This document shows, in pieces, positions 11,243 to 23,557 of a DNA stretch of 64,000 nucleotides (its first letter is position 1; each line of letters begins with the position of its first letter). Made by a program: the position numbers and the translations under genes. Below the pieces are notes generated by a model. The model did no database searches. It had not been told where the DNA came from and saw only the letters and a list, made by a program, of their open reading frames with translations. The DNA comes from Blastocystis hominis (taxonomy: Eukaryota; Sar; Bigyra; Opalinata; Blastocystidae): the NCBI RefSeq assembly GCF_000151665.1, contig NW_013171828.1:251469-315468 (forward strand). Direction: 5' to 3'.

Positions 11243-12240
11243 TCAAACACTTGGGCGAGGTTGTTGCTTCTGGGTGCTCGTAATGGGTCGATGTGATCTT
11301 GCTTCCTCTCTCAATGCATTGGGTTCCTTTCGACTCTTGGATCGAGTGATGGGTGGTACTGGTTGTGGTTTACATTTGCTTGCCAGCAGTTCCCAATCAT
11401 AACACTTCTGTGTGCTATCGCTTTCCACATTCTTCACTTCGTACATCAATGGCATGATGTGATCGTCAATGTCAATAACTTCAACCAAGTCCTGAGACCA
11501 TTTGCTTGTCAATGATCGTTTTTCCAGAATGCGAGGTCTTCGTGTCACTCGAACATAATCACCAACATCGAATTGAGGTGTTGTGTCCTTTGCTGTCATG
11601 TTGGATGGTTCTGTTTTCTCCATGTACAAGATATCGTTGTTGTTGTTAAGCCAAAGGTCATTGGGTGTATATCCGATGTCTCTGTTCTTCCTTCCATTAT
11701 GTCTACAAACTGTACCATCGATCAAGTCGAACCATACACCTTTCGATTGATTGAATGGAACCATGATGTCTTCCTTGATATCTCGAATTGTACGTTTATC
11801 TAGTACTGCCCTATTCGCTGAATCCATGTGATACATGGTGATATCATACTTGTCCAAGATGTTGGTACGAAAGATGGCATTGGTGAACTCGGTACTTCGA
11901 TCCGAGCAACTATGCTTTGATGATTCACCATATGTCTGAATGATATCCTTCATCGCATGAGTGACTTCTGTAGCACTCTTGCTTTTCAGTTTCCGAGTCA
12001 TCAAGTATTTCGAATATCCATCAATACATACAAGGACATACTTGTATCCACGATTCTTGTGGAATCCAGTACTCTTTTGTGATCCTAATACTTCCTGTAT
12101 CGATTTGTGTTATTTGGAAAAGAAATCGATGAGATCGATGAAGTATATGTTTCGTTTGAACCCACTGATGATCACTCGATTGGCACCTCTTCGTTTTGCT
12201 GGTTTCCATAGTTCCTTGATCTCATTCATGCTCCCCACAC
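11243..12240 (-). pseudogene. Retrovirus-type integrase (rve) of the Polinton-like element
   Basis: Reads from RRGANRVIISG and YFIDLIDFFSK, through an in-frame TAA, into KYVLVCIDGYSKYLMTRK, CSDRSTEFTN and the 253-codon open part (12004-11243). The first two Asp of the D,D-35-E triad are visible (FIDLID, CSDRSTEF). The usual Glu appears as Asp in AVLDKRTIRDIK. After the core comes a chromo/SH3-like basic tail (VGDYVRVTRRPRIL). The stop and the Glu change argue for an inactive copy. Its N-terminus runs directly into the capsid pseudogene at about 12250, a deletion junction. Confidence 0.75.
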
Positions 12241-12249
12241 ACCTCGATA

Positions 12250-12728
12250 AATGAATCGCTTTATTCAAGGAATGAATAAGTTGTGTCAGAGGAAGAATCA
12301 CAAACTGGTTATAGACTCGAAATGCATTTTCTCCACTATACACTATTTCAAATAGAGCATCACTCGCATTCAACATTGCAATTATCGTTTCGATATCATA
12401 TGTACCTCGCGAAATCGATAGAGTATGGAGACTGGATCCAAATACACTCATAACTTGTAGCCATTGTGGAAATTGAGAATGTAGTATTAATCATAATGTT
12501 CAGAATGGCAATGATTTCACTCAGTGTATAATAACTAGGCGAGATCGTTACCTCTTCACCATTGGTGTTTGTCACCACATTGGTTGAGTCCACATTATTG
12601 AACATGACTTGATTAGGTTTGAATAGAACAGTCATGGAAGTGATCTATGGATTTCTGAACTTGGAAGGATTGATCCAATCGAATGAACCATTGATAGGTG
12701 AATCTTGTATGAGAATGGAATAATGCAT
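12250..12728 (-). pseudogene. Minor-capsid-like gene, internally deleted copy
   Basis: Starts ATGCATTATTCC at 12728, reads the same opening as the gene at 28743 (ILIQDSPINGSFDWINP), meets an in-frame TAG after FRNP, then continues VMFNNVDSTNVVTNTNGEE to about 12400. It then jumps to C-terminal-half sequence (SRGTYDIE) and ends in integrase. So the middle of the gene is missing. Confidence 0.8.
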
Positions 12729-12735
12729 ATTCTCT

Positions 12736-12743
12736 CTTTACCA
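12736..12743 (-). promoter_or_regulatory. TGGTAAAG box upstream of capsid pseudogene
   Basis: TGGTAAAGAGAGAAT immediately before the ATG at 12728; second of three copies of this box. Confidence 0.4.
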
Positions 12744-15153
12744 AAGACATCTATGATTTGAATAGACAACAATAGATGGATTTGTGATGACAATATACAC
12801 ATATTGGGTTTCGGTCATCACAAATAAGCAAACAAACATGTAAATACGAGAGAAATAACAATAATTCACCTTAGCTAGGTATGTCTACTGCTTTCTTGCA
12901 TCCAAGTATAACTGACACCACAAACACAACAATAGAAACGAGCACTAGGTTGATAGTAGAAAGGAATTGGCGTAAGAAAGCACGAAACCTGGTTCCTGAC
13001 CGATGATTGTCGACCAGACAGCCTAGGAACGATAGTCGAGCACTCAGAATCGGTTAATCGATTACAACGATGGACAAATGATCGCAATTGTGGTCATGGT
13101 GCAAAATAGCATATAAAGAAAACTGCCACCAGGTTTCACGCAAATAGTGTCATTCCCTTACTACTATTGTTCCATAGTAATGAGGTTTAAGATAGCTACA
13201 AGTTGATAAAGCATATTATTATTGATCGAAAGAGCTTTTTTTAGAGTGAAAATAGTATCAATTTTGTTATGTGACATGTATCAAATATAGATGAACTCAT
13301 CAATAGAAATAGGAAGGATGAATCATTCATTTACCACAAGTATTGTTGTATTTCCTTTGATATATGACTAATCTGTATACTATAGTCTCGAGATACTTTG
13401 AATCAATACTTGGAAAATGAATATTTGGAATAGAATAACCACAAATGTGTATTGTTTCATTTTTGTGCATATTGTGTGATATGAATTGTATCAAAGCCCA
13501 TAATGAATTCACATTCTAAATGTGACAACTAATAATGTTGTTAGTTCGTGTTATGAGCTGAGAGAAGGAATGAGCAGTATTAACAAACAAGAGTGTTCAC
13601 AATAGTTATTCTCAATAGTATTGATTATGATTAGTTGATGTTTTGTCATTATCATCATGATTATTATTCTGTATGGGAAGATAGAATAATGTGTATTTGT
13701 GATTGATTGTATATTTTGGCTTATTAGTATATTCCATGGAATAGAATACTGTGAAAATAAGATAGGTATGTATGGAATAATCAGAAATGGCCAATATGAA
13801 TGAAAACAACAATACTAGAATGTAATAGTATAGTAGAAAATAACATATGTATGAAGTAGCAATGGAAATGAAGTCATTTTCACAAATTATGACGAACAAT
13901 AGCTGAAATGATGATATTTCACAGGGATCTGTTTTAGCACATCCTGATACGAATTACATAAATCATGCATAGTTTTGCTTCAAAACAAACAAAATCCAGA
14001 CAAACACGATTCTGTCATTTCATTGGTTTAACACAATGTTTGATTCTGTTAAATCCATTTTCATAAAATAACTAATTCTGAGTGGCAGGAACAATACTGT
14101 TGACACTTAGTACTGGAATAACCAATCCATGAATGAATGATTGATTGATTGGAGTTTGTAGTAAATTCCGTTATTGTTAGTTGGAATGCACAATGATTGG
14201 TATATAGTGGTTGGAACTGAATGATTCATAGATATTATCACAGATTGTATGCTATATGTGAATAGAATAGTACTGGAATGATTTGTGTAATTGGTCACAA
14301 TCTATTGAATGAATATGAGTTGGATGTACAAAGATTGCATAGCATGGAGATGGTTTGTACCATGAATGGATGAAAGAAAGGAGAAAAGAATAGAAGAAAT
14401 AGTATTCATTGCTTAAGATCTTAATCCATTCAATGATATGTATTAGTTATTTATTACTGATGTAATACGTGATTATGATAATGAAGAGTGAATGAGAGAG
14501 AATCGAAATGAATGGGAATGTGATTGGTTGTGATATTGGAGTTGGATTCGATTCGATTTCAGCAATTCAACACTGAAAATGAAAACAAATGAATGAATGA
14601 ATGAGTAATCCTACAAACATCGATTTGAATTGAGTCCATACTGTGATTATGTATATTTTGTACCATAAGAATGAATGATGGATTGTTGACAAGGAAATAT
14701 CGTTAAATCTGTATAAAGTGGACCAATAATGTGAATTGCAATGGGATATTTGAATGATTATACGATCAAATCAATGAATGAATGAATGATATCTTATCTA
14801 AGAATTGATTGACAATCTCAATACACTACTCACAACCAATGATCTGTAAATCAGTAACAAGGATCTCATTCATTCATTCATTCAATCAATCTATTCTATT
14901 CTGTTCTATTCTATATTCATTCATAGTATCATATTTGATTCACTTTGGTTTGGATGGCTGATTGAATGATTGAATCAACCAACAAATCATTGAATGAATG
15001 AATGAATGAACAAAAGATTCTCTCTCTGTGGAGTGATTCACAAAACAACAAAGACCTTTATCACAACCAATGAACTGTAATTCTGCATCAATAATGTCAT
15101 CGATTCAATCATTCATTCAATCATTTGTTCATGCTTTTATGACTGTTTAACGC

Positions 15154-15154
<1 letters not shown>

Positions 15155-15189
<35 letters not shown>
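15155..15189. repeat. (GATT)n microsatellite
   Basis: Uninterrupted GATT tetranucleotide run of about nine units. Confidence 0.95.
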
Positions 15190-15191
<2 letters not shown>

Positions 15192-18100
15192 CGATGTCTA
15201 TTCTGTATACTCTTTCATAATATGAATCTATCAAACAACAAAGCAAATAATAACAATAATAACGACAATGAATTCGTTAAAATGGCACAGCAACAATAAT
15301 AACAGTAATATAAATCAATGAGAATAATAATAAGACTATGTGTTCAAAAGCAATGTCTAGAACAGAAATGAAATGAAATGAAGTAATGAGCAGCAACAAC
15401 ATAATAGGAACGAACAATAACATGAGTAATAATCCAAATGGATGAATTGTAGCTCAATGCAGTGTCCGATATCGAATCAATACCAAATTGATGGAGAACA
15501 AACAATGTGTATGTGAATAACAAGCAATAATGAGAATAATAACAGTAAAAGGATTAAGAATAAGAATATCTGAGAACAATCCATAGCTATTGATGATTAA
15601 TAATAATAGTAATCATCATAGAAAGAGATATTGAAACAATCATATGTGTAGTTTAATAAAGAAATAAGGAAAGAACCAAATCCATGATAATAATAGTCAT
15701 ATTATTAGTAATATGAGTCTTATTATTATAGATCAATCAATCAATCAATAATACTTACTGATCGATTCTGAATAATAGATCAATTAGATTGTTATGTGGA
15801 ATGATCGAAATGAAGAACAAACTCGATATGTGAAAACAAACAAATACCAAGAATGCATATCAATTTCAAACAATCCACATAATTGAATGAATCTATGTGA
15901 ATCGATTCAGATTTAAATATAAATGAAGAGAAGATCATTTGATTGTCGGTTTGCATGGAAAGATTGATTGTTGTCATGAAACATCAATCGGATTGATTTG
16001 AAATGATTTCGTATTGTAGGTTCTGATTATTGATTAAATCATTTGGTAGATTGTTTGGTCCATTGCTTACTACAACTATAACTACTACTATTATTGTTGT
16101 TGTTGCTGTGGATGTTGTTGCTGCTATTGCTACTTCTCTCTCTTTCTCCCCTACCATTCATTCATTGATTCCAAACCATCAAAATCGATAACAATATTCC
16201 TTGTCAACAAAAGAAGAAATGGAATCAATGAAAGCAAAGAATCAAGTGTTTCCTTTATGACAATCAATGATCCATTAATCTATGAATGAATGAGTGAGTA
16301 ATGAAGGAAAACAGAATGAATGAATAAATGAATAATAAGGAAAAACAATAATATGTATGTCATATGATATCGGATACTGGAAGGTAGGGGAGAAAGATGG
16401 GATGATGATGATTCAACTTCATTGATACTTCGAAGTAACAATGAATTGATTGGTTATGATTTGCTTTGGATCTTCCAAGTCTAGCATCACTAACTTCTGT
16501 ATAATGGAGTTTCTGTTGTCCTCGTTTTGGTGACATTGGAAAGTGGATCTAAATATTGAATAGAGATGGTAAATAGATATTCCAAATCTGTTTCAAAATG
16601 TCAATCTACTTGTATCATTGGTGTATGTTCAATCGAAATCGATTCGAGTATTGTTGATAAATAGAATGGAATTGATTTCATATGATTTTCATAGATTTCA
16701 ATTCCATTTGGTAAGTTTAAGCTTATCTTATCTTGTTAGGTGATTTGATTTGATTTGATTCATTGTGTTTCATTCGATTCCGTTTGATCATTTGATTTGA
16801 TTTGATTTGATGTGATTTGATTGGTTTAATAGGAACATATATCGATTGATTATGATTGGAACAATTCTATCTGGTTCATTTTACAATGATTTGTGGAATT
16901 TGTATTGTTGTTTCAAACTGATGGCACATGATTGACTCGATTATTGGTTAAAATGGATATATAATAATAATGATGATGATGATAAACATAAAACAAACAG
17001 AAATAAGCAAAACAAAACATGGAACAGTCCAAACAAATAATCACATATTTCCTTATGAGAATTGAATCAATAAGAATCGACACAATCCAATTTGTCTGGT
17101 GGATAGTGAATAATAAGATGAATGTTAGAATATAAAAAAGGAATAATTAAGAAAAAGAAAATACAAAACAGAAAAACTAAAAACAAATTAGAATCATATA
17201 ATACAAAAGAAAAAGACAGAGGAATAAAATGTACAAATGTAAGAAAATAAGAAACAAAGAAAACTAAAGAATAGCAAAACAAACAAGAATAAACTAAAAA
17301 TCAAAATCGAAAATGAAATAATAAAATGAACTACAATCAATTCCAAAAGTTGAAAAACAACAACAACAAATGAAAAATGGGATAATCAAAAATAGATAAG
17401 CAACATCAAAACAAAAACAAAAACAAAAACAAAACAAAAGAACAATGAATCATTGAGTATTATCCAAATTAATACTATCTCAACACACAAATATGGATTG
17501 TGTCGATTCCTATTAATTCAATTGGATTAAGTGCAATGAATCTTGTCAAAACGATTCGATTGAAGTCGTTCGATCAAGATTCATTCGAAATATGTGATTT
17601 GTGGATTCATCGGTGTACAATCACAAACAGCATATTGAATATACAATCAAACAATGGATTCCAAGAAAGCCCATTATCGAAATACTCATATTCAAACCAC
17701 AACACAAATGGTTCTCACAATATGCCTCATTATTGTATTGTGATTATCAAATGCTGATTCCATATTGACTTGTTCGAATGGGATCTAATGATTTGAATGA
17801 TATCAATAATAATGATAATGATAATGATAATAATGATCAGAAAAAAAGAAAGAAAGAATGAAAGAAAGAAAGAAATAAGAGTATTGTTATGCAATACAGT
17901 ACAATGATAGATTCCAGCTAAACCAATGATCGAACATAATGATTTCATGAATCTCGATTGATTCAATTGCAAAACAACCATTGAGACTACAATGTGTTTG
18001 AGTGATTGTTCCATTTGGATTCGATCGAATCAATTGTATAATTCTATCAGTCGATTGGATCGCTATCAATGAATCATTCGATCGATTCTATATCATTGAT

Positions 18101-18705
18101 AATCGAACAAATACAAATACAAATACAAATACTACTACTACTAATAATAATAATCACGAGGATTGATGGTTGAATACTCATCATCAATCTGATTCTGATT
18201 CTGATTCTGATTCTGATTGATCGATCCTATCCAATCATTCTATTCATGATCAACAACACCAAAGTGATCTAATGGTATTCAATATGCTGAAATAGACCGA
18301 TGAATCATGTGGATGATGATACAATCATAATGATAATGATAATGATGATGATGAATGGAAATCGAAAACTAACCAAATACACACCATTCATTCAATCATT
18401 CATTCAATGGATCAATGGATTGAACAGCCTTTCTATTCTTATCAGTATTATTGAGTGTGAATGATGGATTGATTCTTTACGATATTCAACATTCATTTGC
18501 ATTTTGAATCAGCTATCTTTCATCCATTGATTGATTGATTGAATGAGTGGTTTGTGTGATATTGAAGAATACGACATTCCATCCAAATATCGAATTGTGA
18601 AACCACGATTGATATTACTACGAACTACAACTATCAAGTATCAAACACATCCGATTTGATTCCATTATTATCAAATTGATAAATCCATGTTTTGTGACTC
18701 ATTGA

Positions 18706-18741
18706 TAAACAAACAAACAAACAAACAAACAAACAAACAAA
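18706..18741. repeat. (AAAC)n microsatellite
   Basis: About nine AAAC units. It contains the reverse complement of TGTTTGTT by chance and is not taken as a gene end. Confidence 0.95.
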
Positions 18742-18803
18742 TGATAGATAGTTGGATTGACTGAATGGTGAATCCAATATGATTTCCAATGCTATTCAAT
18801 CGG

Positions 18804-18919
18804 ATTCTATTCTATTCTATTCTATTGTAGTTTCATTGCCTTGTTTTATCCATTTCACCTCTATTCTATTCTATTCTATTCTATTCTATTCTATTCTATT
18901 CTATTCTATTCTATTCTAT
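18804..18919. repeat. (TATTC)n pentanucleotide arrays
   Basis: Two arrays of the pentamer TATTC/CTATT, about 18804-18826 and 18860-18919, separated by unrelated sequence; a TGTAT array follows at about 18981-19010. Confidence 0.95.
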
Positions 18920-19639
18920 GTATACAGTGATCGATTCCTATTCAATAAGTCAAAATCAATATCCTAATTCAATATCAATCATTGTATTGTATTGTATTGT
19001 ATTGTATTATCTACCGATTTAACAATGGATTCACAAATGTGAATAATCATCCAATATCAATCGATTCCATCCATTCCATTGTGTCACTATCAAATCCAAT
19101 CTTATTATTCATGATTATTATTATTATTTTGATTATTCGAAGCAAGCAGTTTCCTATCAATATTGAACAAATCCTAGTTCAAACCTATTCAAACCATCAT
19201 TTGTATATTATTATTATTATTATTATTTGTAGATTGGATTCATCATTTGTGAATGTTCAATATGTGATCATTGGGTCATTGGTAATAATAACGATAATGA
19301 TGATAATGATCGAAAACAATGATTGATTGATTGAAACAACAATCATAATTCAGTATCATTGTTAAAATGGTAAAGAAGAACATCATAATAATCAGGCAGG
19401 ATTGATATTTTGATAATTATAGAATCATGAATTGTGATCAAGAATCGGTTTCAAACAAACAATCAAACAATCAATCAATCAATCAATGGAAATGTTCCTA
19501 AACAATGACGAATCACTGAACAAATCAAATCAAATCAAAATTATGGATTTAATGCTTGATTTAGTGGACAAGATTAGCGAGAATGGAAGAAACATCTATG
19601 AATCAAATCAAATCAATCAAACTATACTCGAAATTGATT

Positions 19640-20044
19640 TCGATCGAACTTTATCGAATGAAGGAAATAGATTGACATTTCGAAGATTTGGAATATCTAA
19701 ATACTATCAATATTCAATATTCAGAAATACTTTCTAATGTCACTACACGAGGATAAAAGAAGCTATATCCAACAGATGTTATTGATGTTAGATTTGGAAG
19801 ATCTACAAAACAAATCATTTAACATGAATTCATTATTACTTCGCATTATCAATGAACAAGATTCATTCCAATTTCTTCCTTCAAGTGCATTATAACCAAG
19901 TTGAATGGATTGTAATGATGGAAGATCTACAACAATCATTTCATTCGAATTCATTCAATACTTTCAATTATTGTTGAGAAGGAATAACGGAATGCACGAT
20001 CACCTAATGTAATGGATTGTAGATTTGGAAGATCTAGGCATCAT
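19640..20044. other. Decayed LRR 3' extension of copy B
   Basis: Same order of degenerate LRR-like phrases as after copy A, with stops in every frame. The array was probably longer ancestrally. Confidence 0.55.
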
Positions 20045-21079
20045 TCAAATATTCAATATCATATCAATACCTCGAATCACAAATGAACAATAACTGAAAT
20101 TCCATGATTGACTTCCAATTGTTCCAATTTGAATGGATTGTAATTGTGGTAGATTCTTCAATTCAAAGTCTCCAGCATAATCACTGAAACTATATTCACC
20201 AATTTGAATGGATTCCAATGATTTGCAATTCAATATGTGGAATGATTTCGATTCATCAATTCCCCATCCATTCTTTTTCTGCGTAAATGAATTGTCTCCG
20301 ATTTTGATCGTTTTCAATCGATTCAATCTATCGATTTTGAATGTTTGCACTGATCCAAAACAATCATTGCCGATTTCGATCGATTCCAAATTATACAACA
20401 GTGAAACATCCCAATCAACCAATACACAATAGTCAATCAGTTTCAAATGTTTCATTCCGATATTCAGTGGTTTGCTTCCATCGCCTTCATAAATTTCTTC
20501 AATATCACATTCAATTCCATTATACCATTCACATTCATTCACTAATTTACCATATCGATCATACACTTTTCCAATTCCAAATCGATTATCATCACACCAA
20601 TATCCTTCATATTCAATACATCCATTATTATGATAACTCGTTCCATATCCAAATCGTTTCCAATTGATCATTATGCCCTTGTATACCAATATTCCATCAT
20701 CATCATACATTTCACCATATCCAAATGGAATTCCAAAATTGTTTTCTGTCAATACCAATCCTTCAAATCGACTTCCATGATCCAAATCCACGATTCCTTC
20801 TACTACTTCTATGGATTGTTCTTCATTATATGAAATAGCACCAATTTGATGATTTCCAAACACTTTCAACACTTTCTGCTCATTGACCACAAATCCTTGA
20901 TTCATGAATACTCCATTATTGAATCGCAATACTACACATTCTCTATTACTCAATATGAGTGAAATCCAGCCATTTGGTTTCCATTCTTTACCCAAACATC
21001 CCTGCACACTTTGAATAATGGAACTATCAATACGATAGTTATTAATAGTAGAATTGACAAAATCAGCAATGTTTTGCAT
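20045..21079 (-). CDS. MORN/leucine-rich-repeat protein, intact copy B (344 aa)
   Basis: Single uninterrupted frame from ATG 21079. Residues 1-95 form a conserved N-terminal region (ending VFGNHQIGAISY). About 96-190 are MORN-like units with alternating FGYG/YEGYW patterns, a membrane- or lipid-associated repeat in other proteins. About 200-344 are BspA-type LRR units (consensus LESIQIGxxSF). No signal peptide, membrane segment or introns. Codon use is AT-rich, unlike the genes at 30-55 kb. No TGTTTGTT follows. Copies: A (7924-8956, frameshifted) and a decayed C (56985-58450). The shared family name is by repeat type; no specific function can be given. Confidence 0.75.
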   Translation of the reverse strand: MQNIADFVNSTINNYRIDSSIIQSVQGCLGKEWKPNGWISLILSNRECVVLRFNNGVFMNQGFVVNEQKVLKVFGNHQIGAISYNEEQSIEVVEGIVDLDHGSRFEGLVLTENNFGIPFGYGEMYDDDGILVYKGIMINWKRFGYGTSYHNNGCIEYEGYWCDDNRFGIGKVYDRYGKLVNECEWYNGIECDIEEIYEGDGSKPLNIGMKHLKLIDYCVLVDWDVSLLYNLESIEIGNDCFGSVQTFKIDRLNRLKTIKIGDNSFTQKKNGWGIDESKSFHILNCKSLESIQIGEYSFSDYAGDFELKNLPQLQSIQIGTIGSQSWNFSYCSFVIRGIDMILNI

Positions 21080-21795
21080 GGAAATAGGAAGAAATATGGT
21101 AAAACGGTTTTTTTGGAAACAAGATCTGTTTCATTATTTCTCGATAGAACACACGTCATGAATTATTGTGTATGGCTGTGATATGCTGGTATGTTAAAAA
21201 CTAGAATACATATAATAAAATCTCATTTTCTCCACCCATTTCTATTTTTCTTTATTTCGGTGCATTTCCATCTATTCATTTTTTTTTGTGTTATATTTAG
21301 ATACTTATAGCTATAATTGTAAATTATTACGCATTTTCATCACCTTTATTCTCTCATGTCAGAATGGCTGTTCTATTAAGTCTATAATGGATATATGTTC
21401 TTCAAAATATATCAATTATGTGGTAGTTAATCTTGTTTTGCAACAATCGAACTCACAATAGTGAATACTGTTGGAATGGTCAGATTCGTAATAGAGAGTA
21501 TGGCAGTAGTATGTAGAATGCAAAATCCATCATTTCTATTTGACAAGTGGATTATTGTATTGATTCTCTGTTGATACTTCGATTCTCTTCTGTCACAATG
21601 ATCATCCATATTGAGTACAAAGAATGATATTGCAGAGAAAGGATTGTGGTTCATAGAGTAAAATGGTGAATAGGAATCATAGTATCATTAAACAAAACAA
21701 TCGATTGAATAATATGATGGATGGAATCCATGAATCCTATGAATGAAAACCTTGCTTTCTATTTGATCAACAAAACAATGTGAAATGCAATGTGA
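21080..21795. other. AT-rich spacer
   Basis: No gene, RNA or repeat recognised between the two MORN genes. Confidence 0.6.
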
Positions 21796-22574
21796 TTAAC
21801 ATAGCAATAGTATTAAATAAACAAGTAATATTGAGTGAATGAATGAATGAATATGCCATCCATCATAGAGATCTCTTCCACTCACTTCCACTCCATCTTT
21901 CCATTCCACTTCGCGAGTAGCAATCCGAGTTTCTTCATCGATCCAGTATCCTCGACCATTTCGAAGAAACGATTCTTTCGATTCATCATAAATGAATTCA
22001 CCCACATAGAGGGGAATTCGATTCGAAGCGATGGTGTTGTTACCACTTCGCTTGAACTCGGTCATGATAGTTCCCTCGATTTTGCGAATGATCTCCACCA
22101 GCTTGTTACCCTTCCATATCCCCTCGAGCAGCATGGCGACCCACGTTTTCCTTCGTCATATTGGATGCCCCATCCTTCTCGTTCTCGCTTCTCGTTAAAT
22201 TCACCATGATATATCAGGTGATCACTCGCATGCGAATAGATTTCCATACGCTCGCCTCGGACATGGTTTATTATACGATGAAAATTCTGGTTGTCCCAGA
22301 TTTCGTCAAATGATTGGACAAATGCGACGCATCCTTTTTCAAATCTGGTAAAGTCGCCGATTTCGCTCTCGTCTGCATCCACCTCGTAGTACATTTTCAG
22401 TATGCCATTTTGGAATAGGCAAACCTTCCCAGCTCTCGTCAACGTGTATTCATCCTCGTGATCGCCTTGATAATATTGGAGGCTATACTTGCAGCCTCCA
22501 ATAGTGATTTCCTTTGCTTCACCATGCGTTATGTAACCGTCCAGGAGAAATTCGCTTCCCTTAAGTTCTTGCAT
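21796..22574 (-). pseudogene. MORN-type protein D (frameshifted)
   Basis: Frame 1 from ATG 22574 (MQELKGSEFLLDGYI) runs through YHGEFNEKREREGWGIQYDEG. At about 22145, in the run GGAAAACG, the homologous reading continues in another frame as LLEGIWKGNKL, LYVGEFIYDESKESF and NGRGYWIDEETR. One missing base explains the break. MORN-like G-Y/W-G-x-Y units are visible on both sides. A decayed relative in the same order lies at about 57790-58450. Pseudogene or sequencing error. Confidence 0.65.
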
Positions 22575-23557
22575 TCTACCTATTTGGAATCACATATTCT
22601 TAGCCTCTACTCTTTGAATCCGTAATTTGTAGCCAAATATAAAGAATTTATGAAGAAAACAGAGAGATCAGTTTATTTCCTTACACCTAAGTATTCTTCA
22701 TATTTAAAAATTATGATAAAGTGCTACCATATACACATTGGATCCAAGATTTCCAAGTGAAGTACTCACTTGTGTTTCGCATCATTTTGTTCACATTTTT
22801 GTGGTTGAAATAGTTCGGAGGTATAGATATTTATAATAATAGTATCAGGATTGTTTGGAAACACTCAAAATGGAAAAGTCCATTTTGTTGTCTACTATGT
22901 CTGTATAGGTTGTATATTTATGATATCATAGTGAAATCGTGTTATGAAGCAAGGATTTGGTTGTTCACTCCACTTTGTCTAAATAGTCTATATTATCATT
23001 ATTATTATTCTTTCGATAATCCAATCTATCCATCCATGATTCTAGCCAAATCATTTTGACTTGGGACTGGTTGGGTTTGAAAGCAATTCAAACTAGTAAA
23101 ACTAGTAAATCGAATCAAATGGAATGGAATGGAAATTGGTTTTGGTCCAGTGATTTTCACACAAAGAACCTATCTTCGCACATCGTTAACCATTCACTCC
23201 ATTTTCTATCATTTCCTTATCCTAAACCAACCAACTAACTCTAAATACACTTTCTTTCTATCTTTCTTTCTTTGTTTCAACTATCAACTCACAGCACTCT
23301 ATTACTATTATTGTTATTATCAACTAGAGTCGTTTGGTTCCTCGTTCTGGATTATTCTGTTCATGTTTCTAAATCATTCCAACACCCTACACACTCTAAA
23401 TCTACATTTTCCTTCTTTCCTAAACACATTTTCGATTCTCATTCAAATCCTACAACGCTTCAACCATTCCACATCTCTACAATTCCATCCATCCATCCAT
23501 CCATCCATCTTCCAAACCAAACACCGCAACCATTTCTCTCTTTCTCTCTCTCAGCAA
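22575..23557. other. AT-rich spacer
   Basis: No gene recognised. Short poly-pyrimidine and (ATCC)n stretches at about 23485-23510 border the GC-rich gene to the right. Confidence 0.6.

Larger units (their letters stand above)
9290..12760. mobile_element. Decayed Maverick/Polinton-like element
   Basis: Within 3.5 kb are remnants of a protein-primed-type DNA polymerase B C-terminus (-), a retrovirus-type integrase (-), and two broken copies of a minor-capsid-like gene (one +, one -). This combination is diagnostic of Polinton/Maverick elements. All parts contain stops, frameshifts or deletions. No major capsid, packaging ATPase or protease was recognised, and no long terminal repeats were assigned to it. 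The two capsid fragments in opposite orientation suggest internal rearrangement or two nested copies. Confidence 0.7.
12761..19639. other. 6.9 kb gene-free simple-sequence region
   Basis: No credible gene. AT-rich, built largely from short words such as GAAT, ATTG, GATT, AATC and CAAA, with many small microsatellites. A 70-codon minus-strand frame at 13087-12875 with two Cys-rich spots (CVCGVSYTW) is the only less repetitive part and may belong to the neighbouring element. At about 16530-16660 there is an inverted, eroded copy of the LRR 3' region. Confidence 0.75.

Noticed and set aside
15150-19500. Possible CRISPR-like or centromeric satellite array
   Set aside because: The repeats are perfect short microsatellites without spacers or a long monomer.
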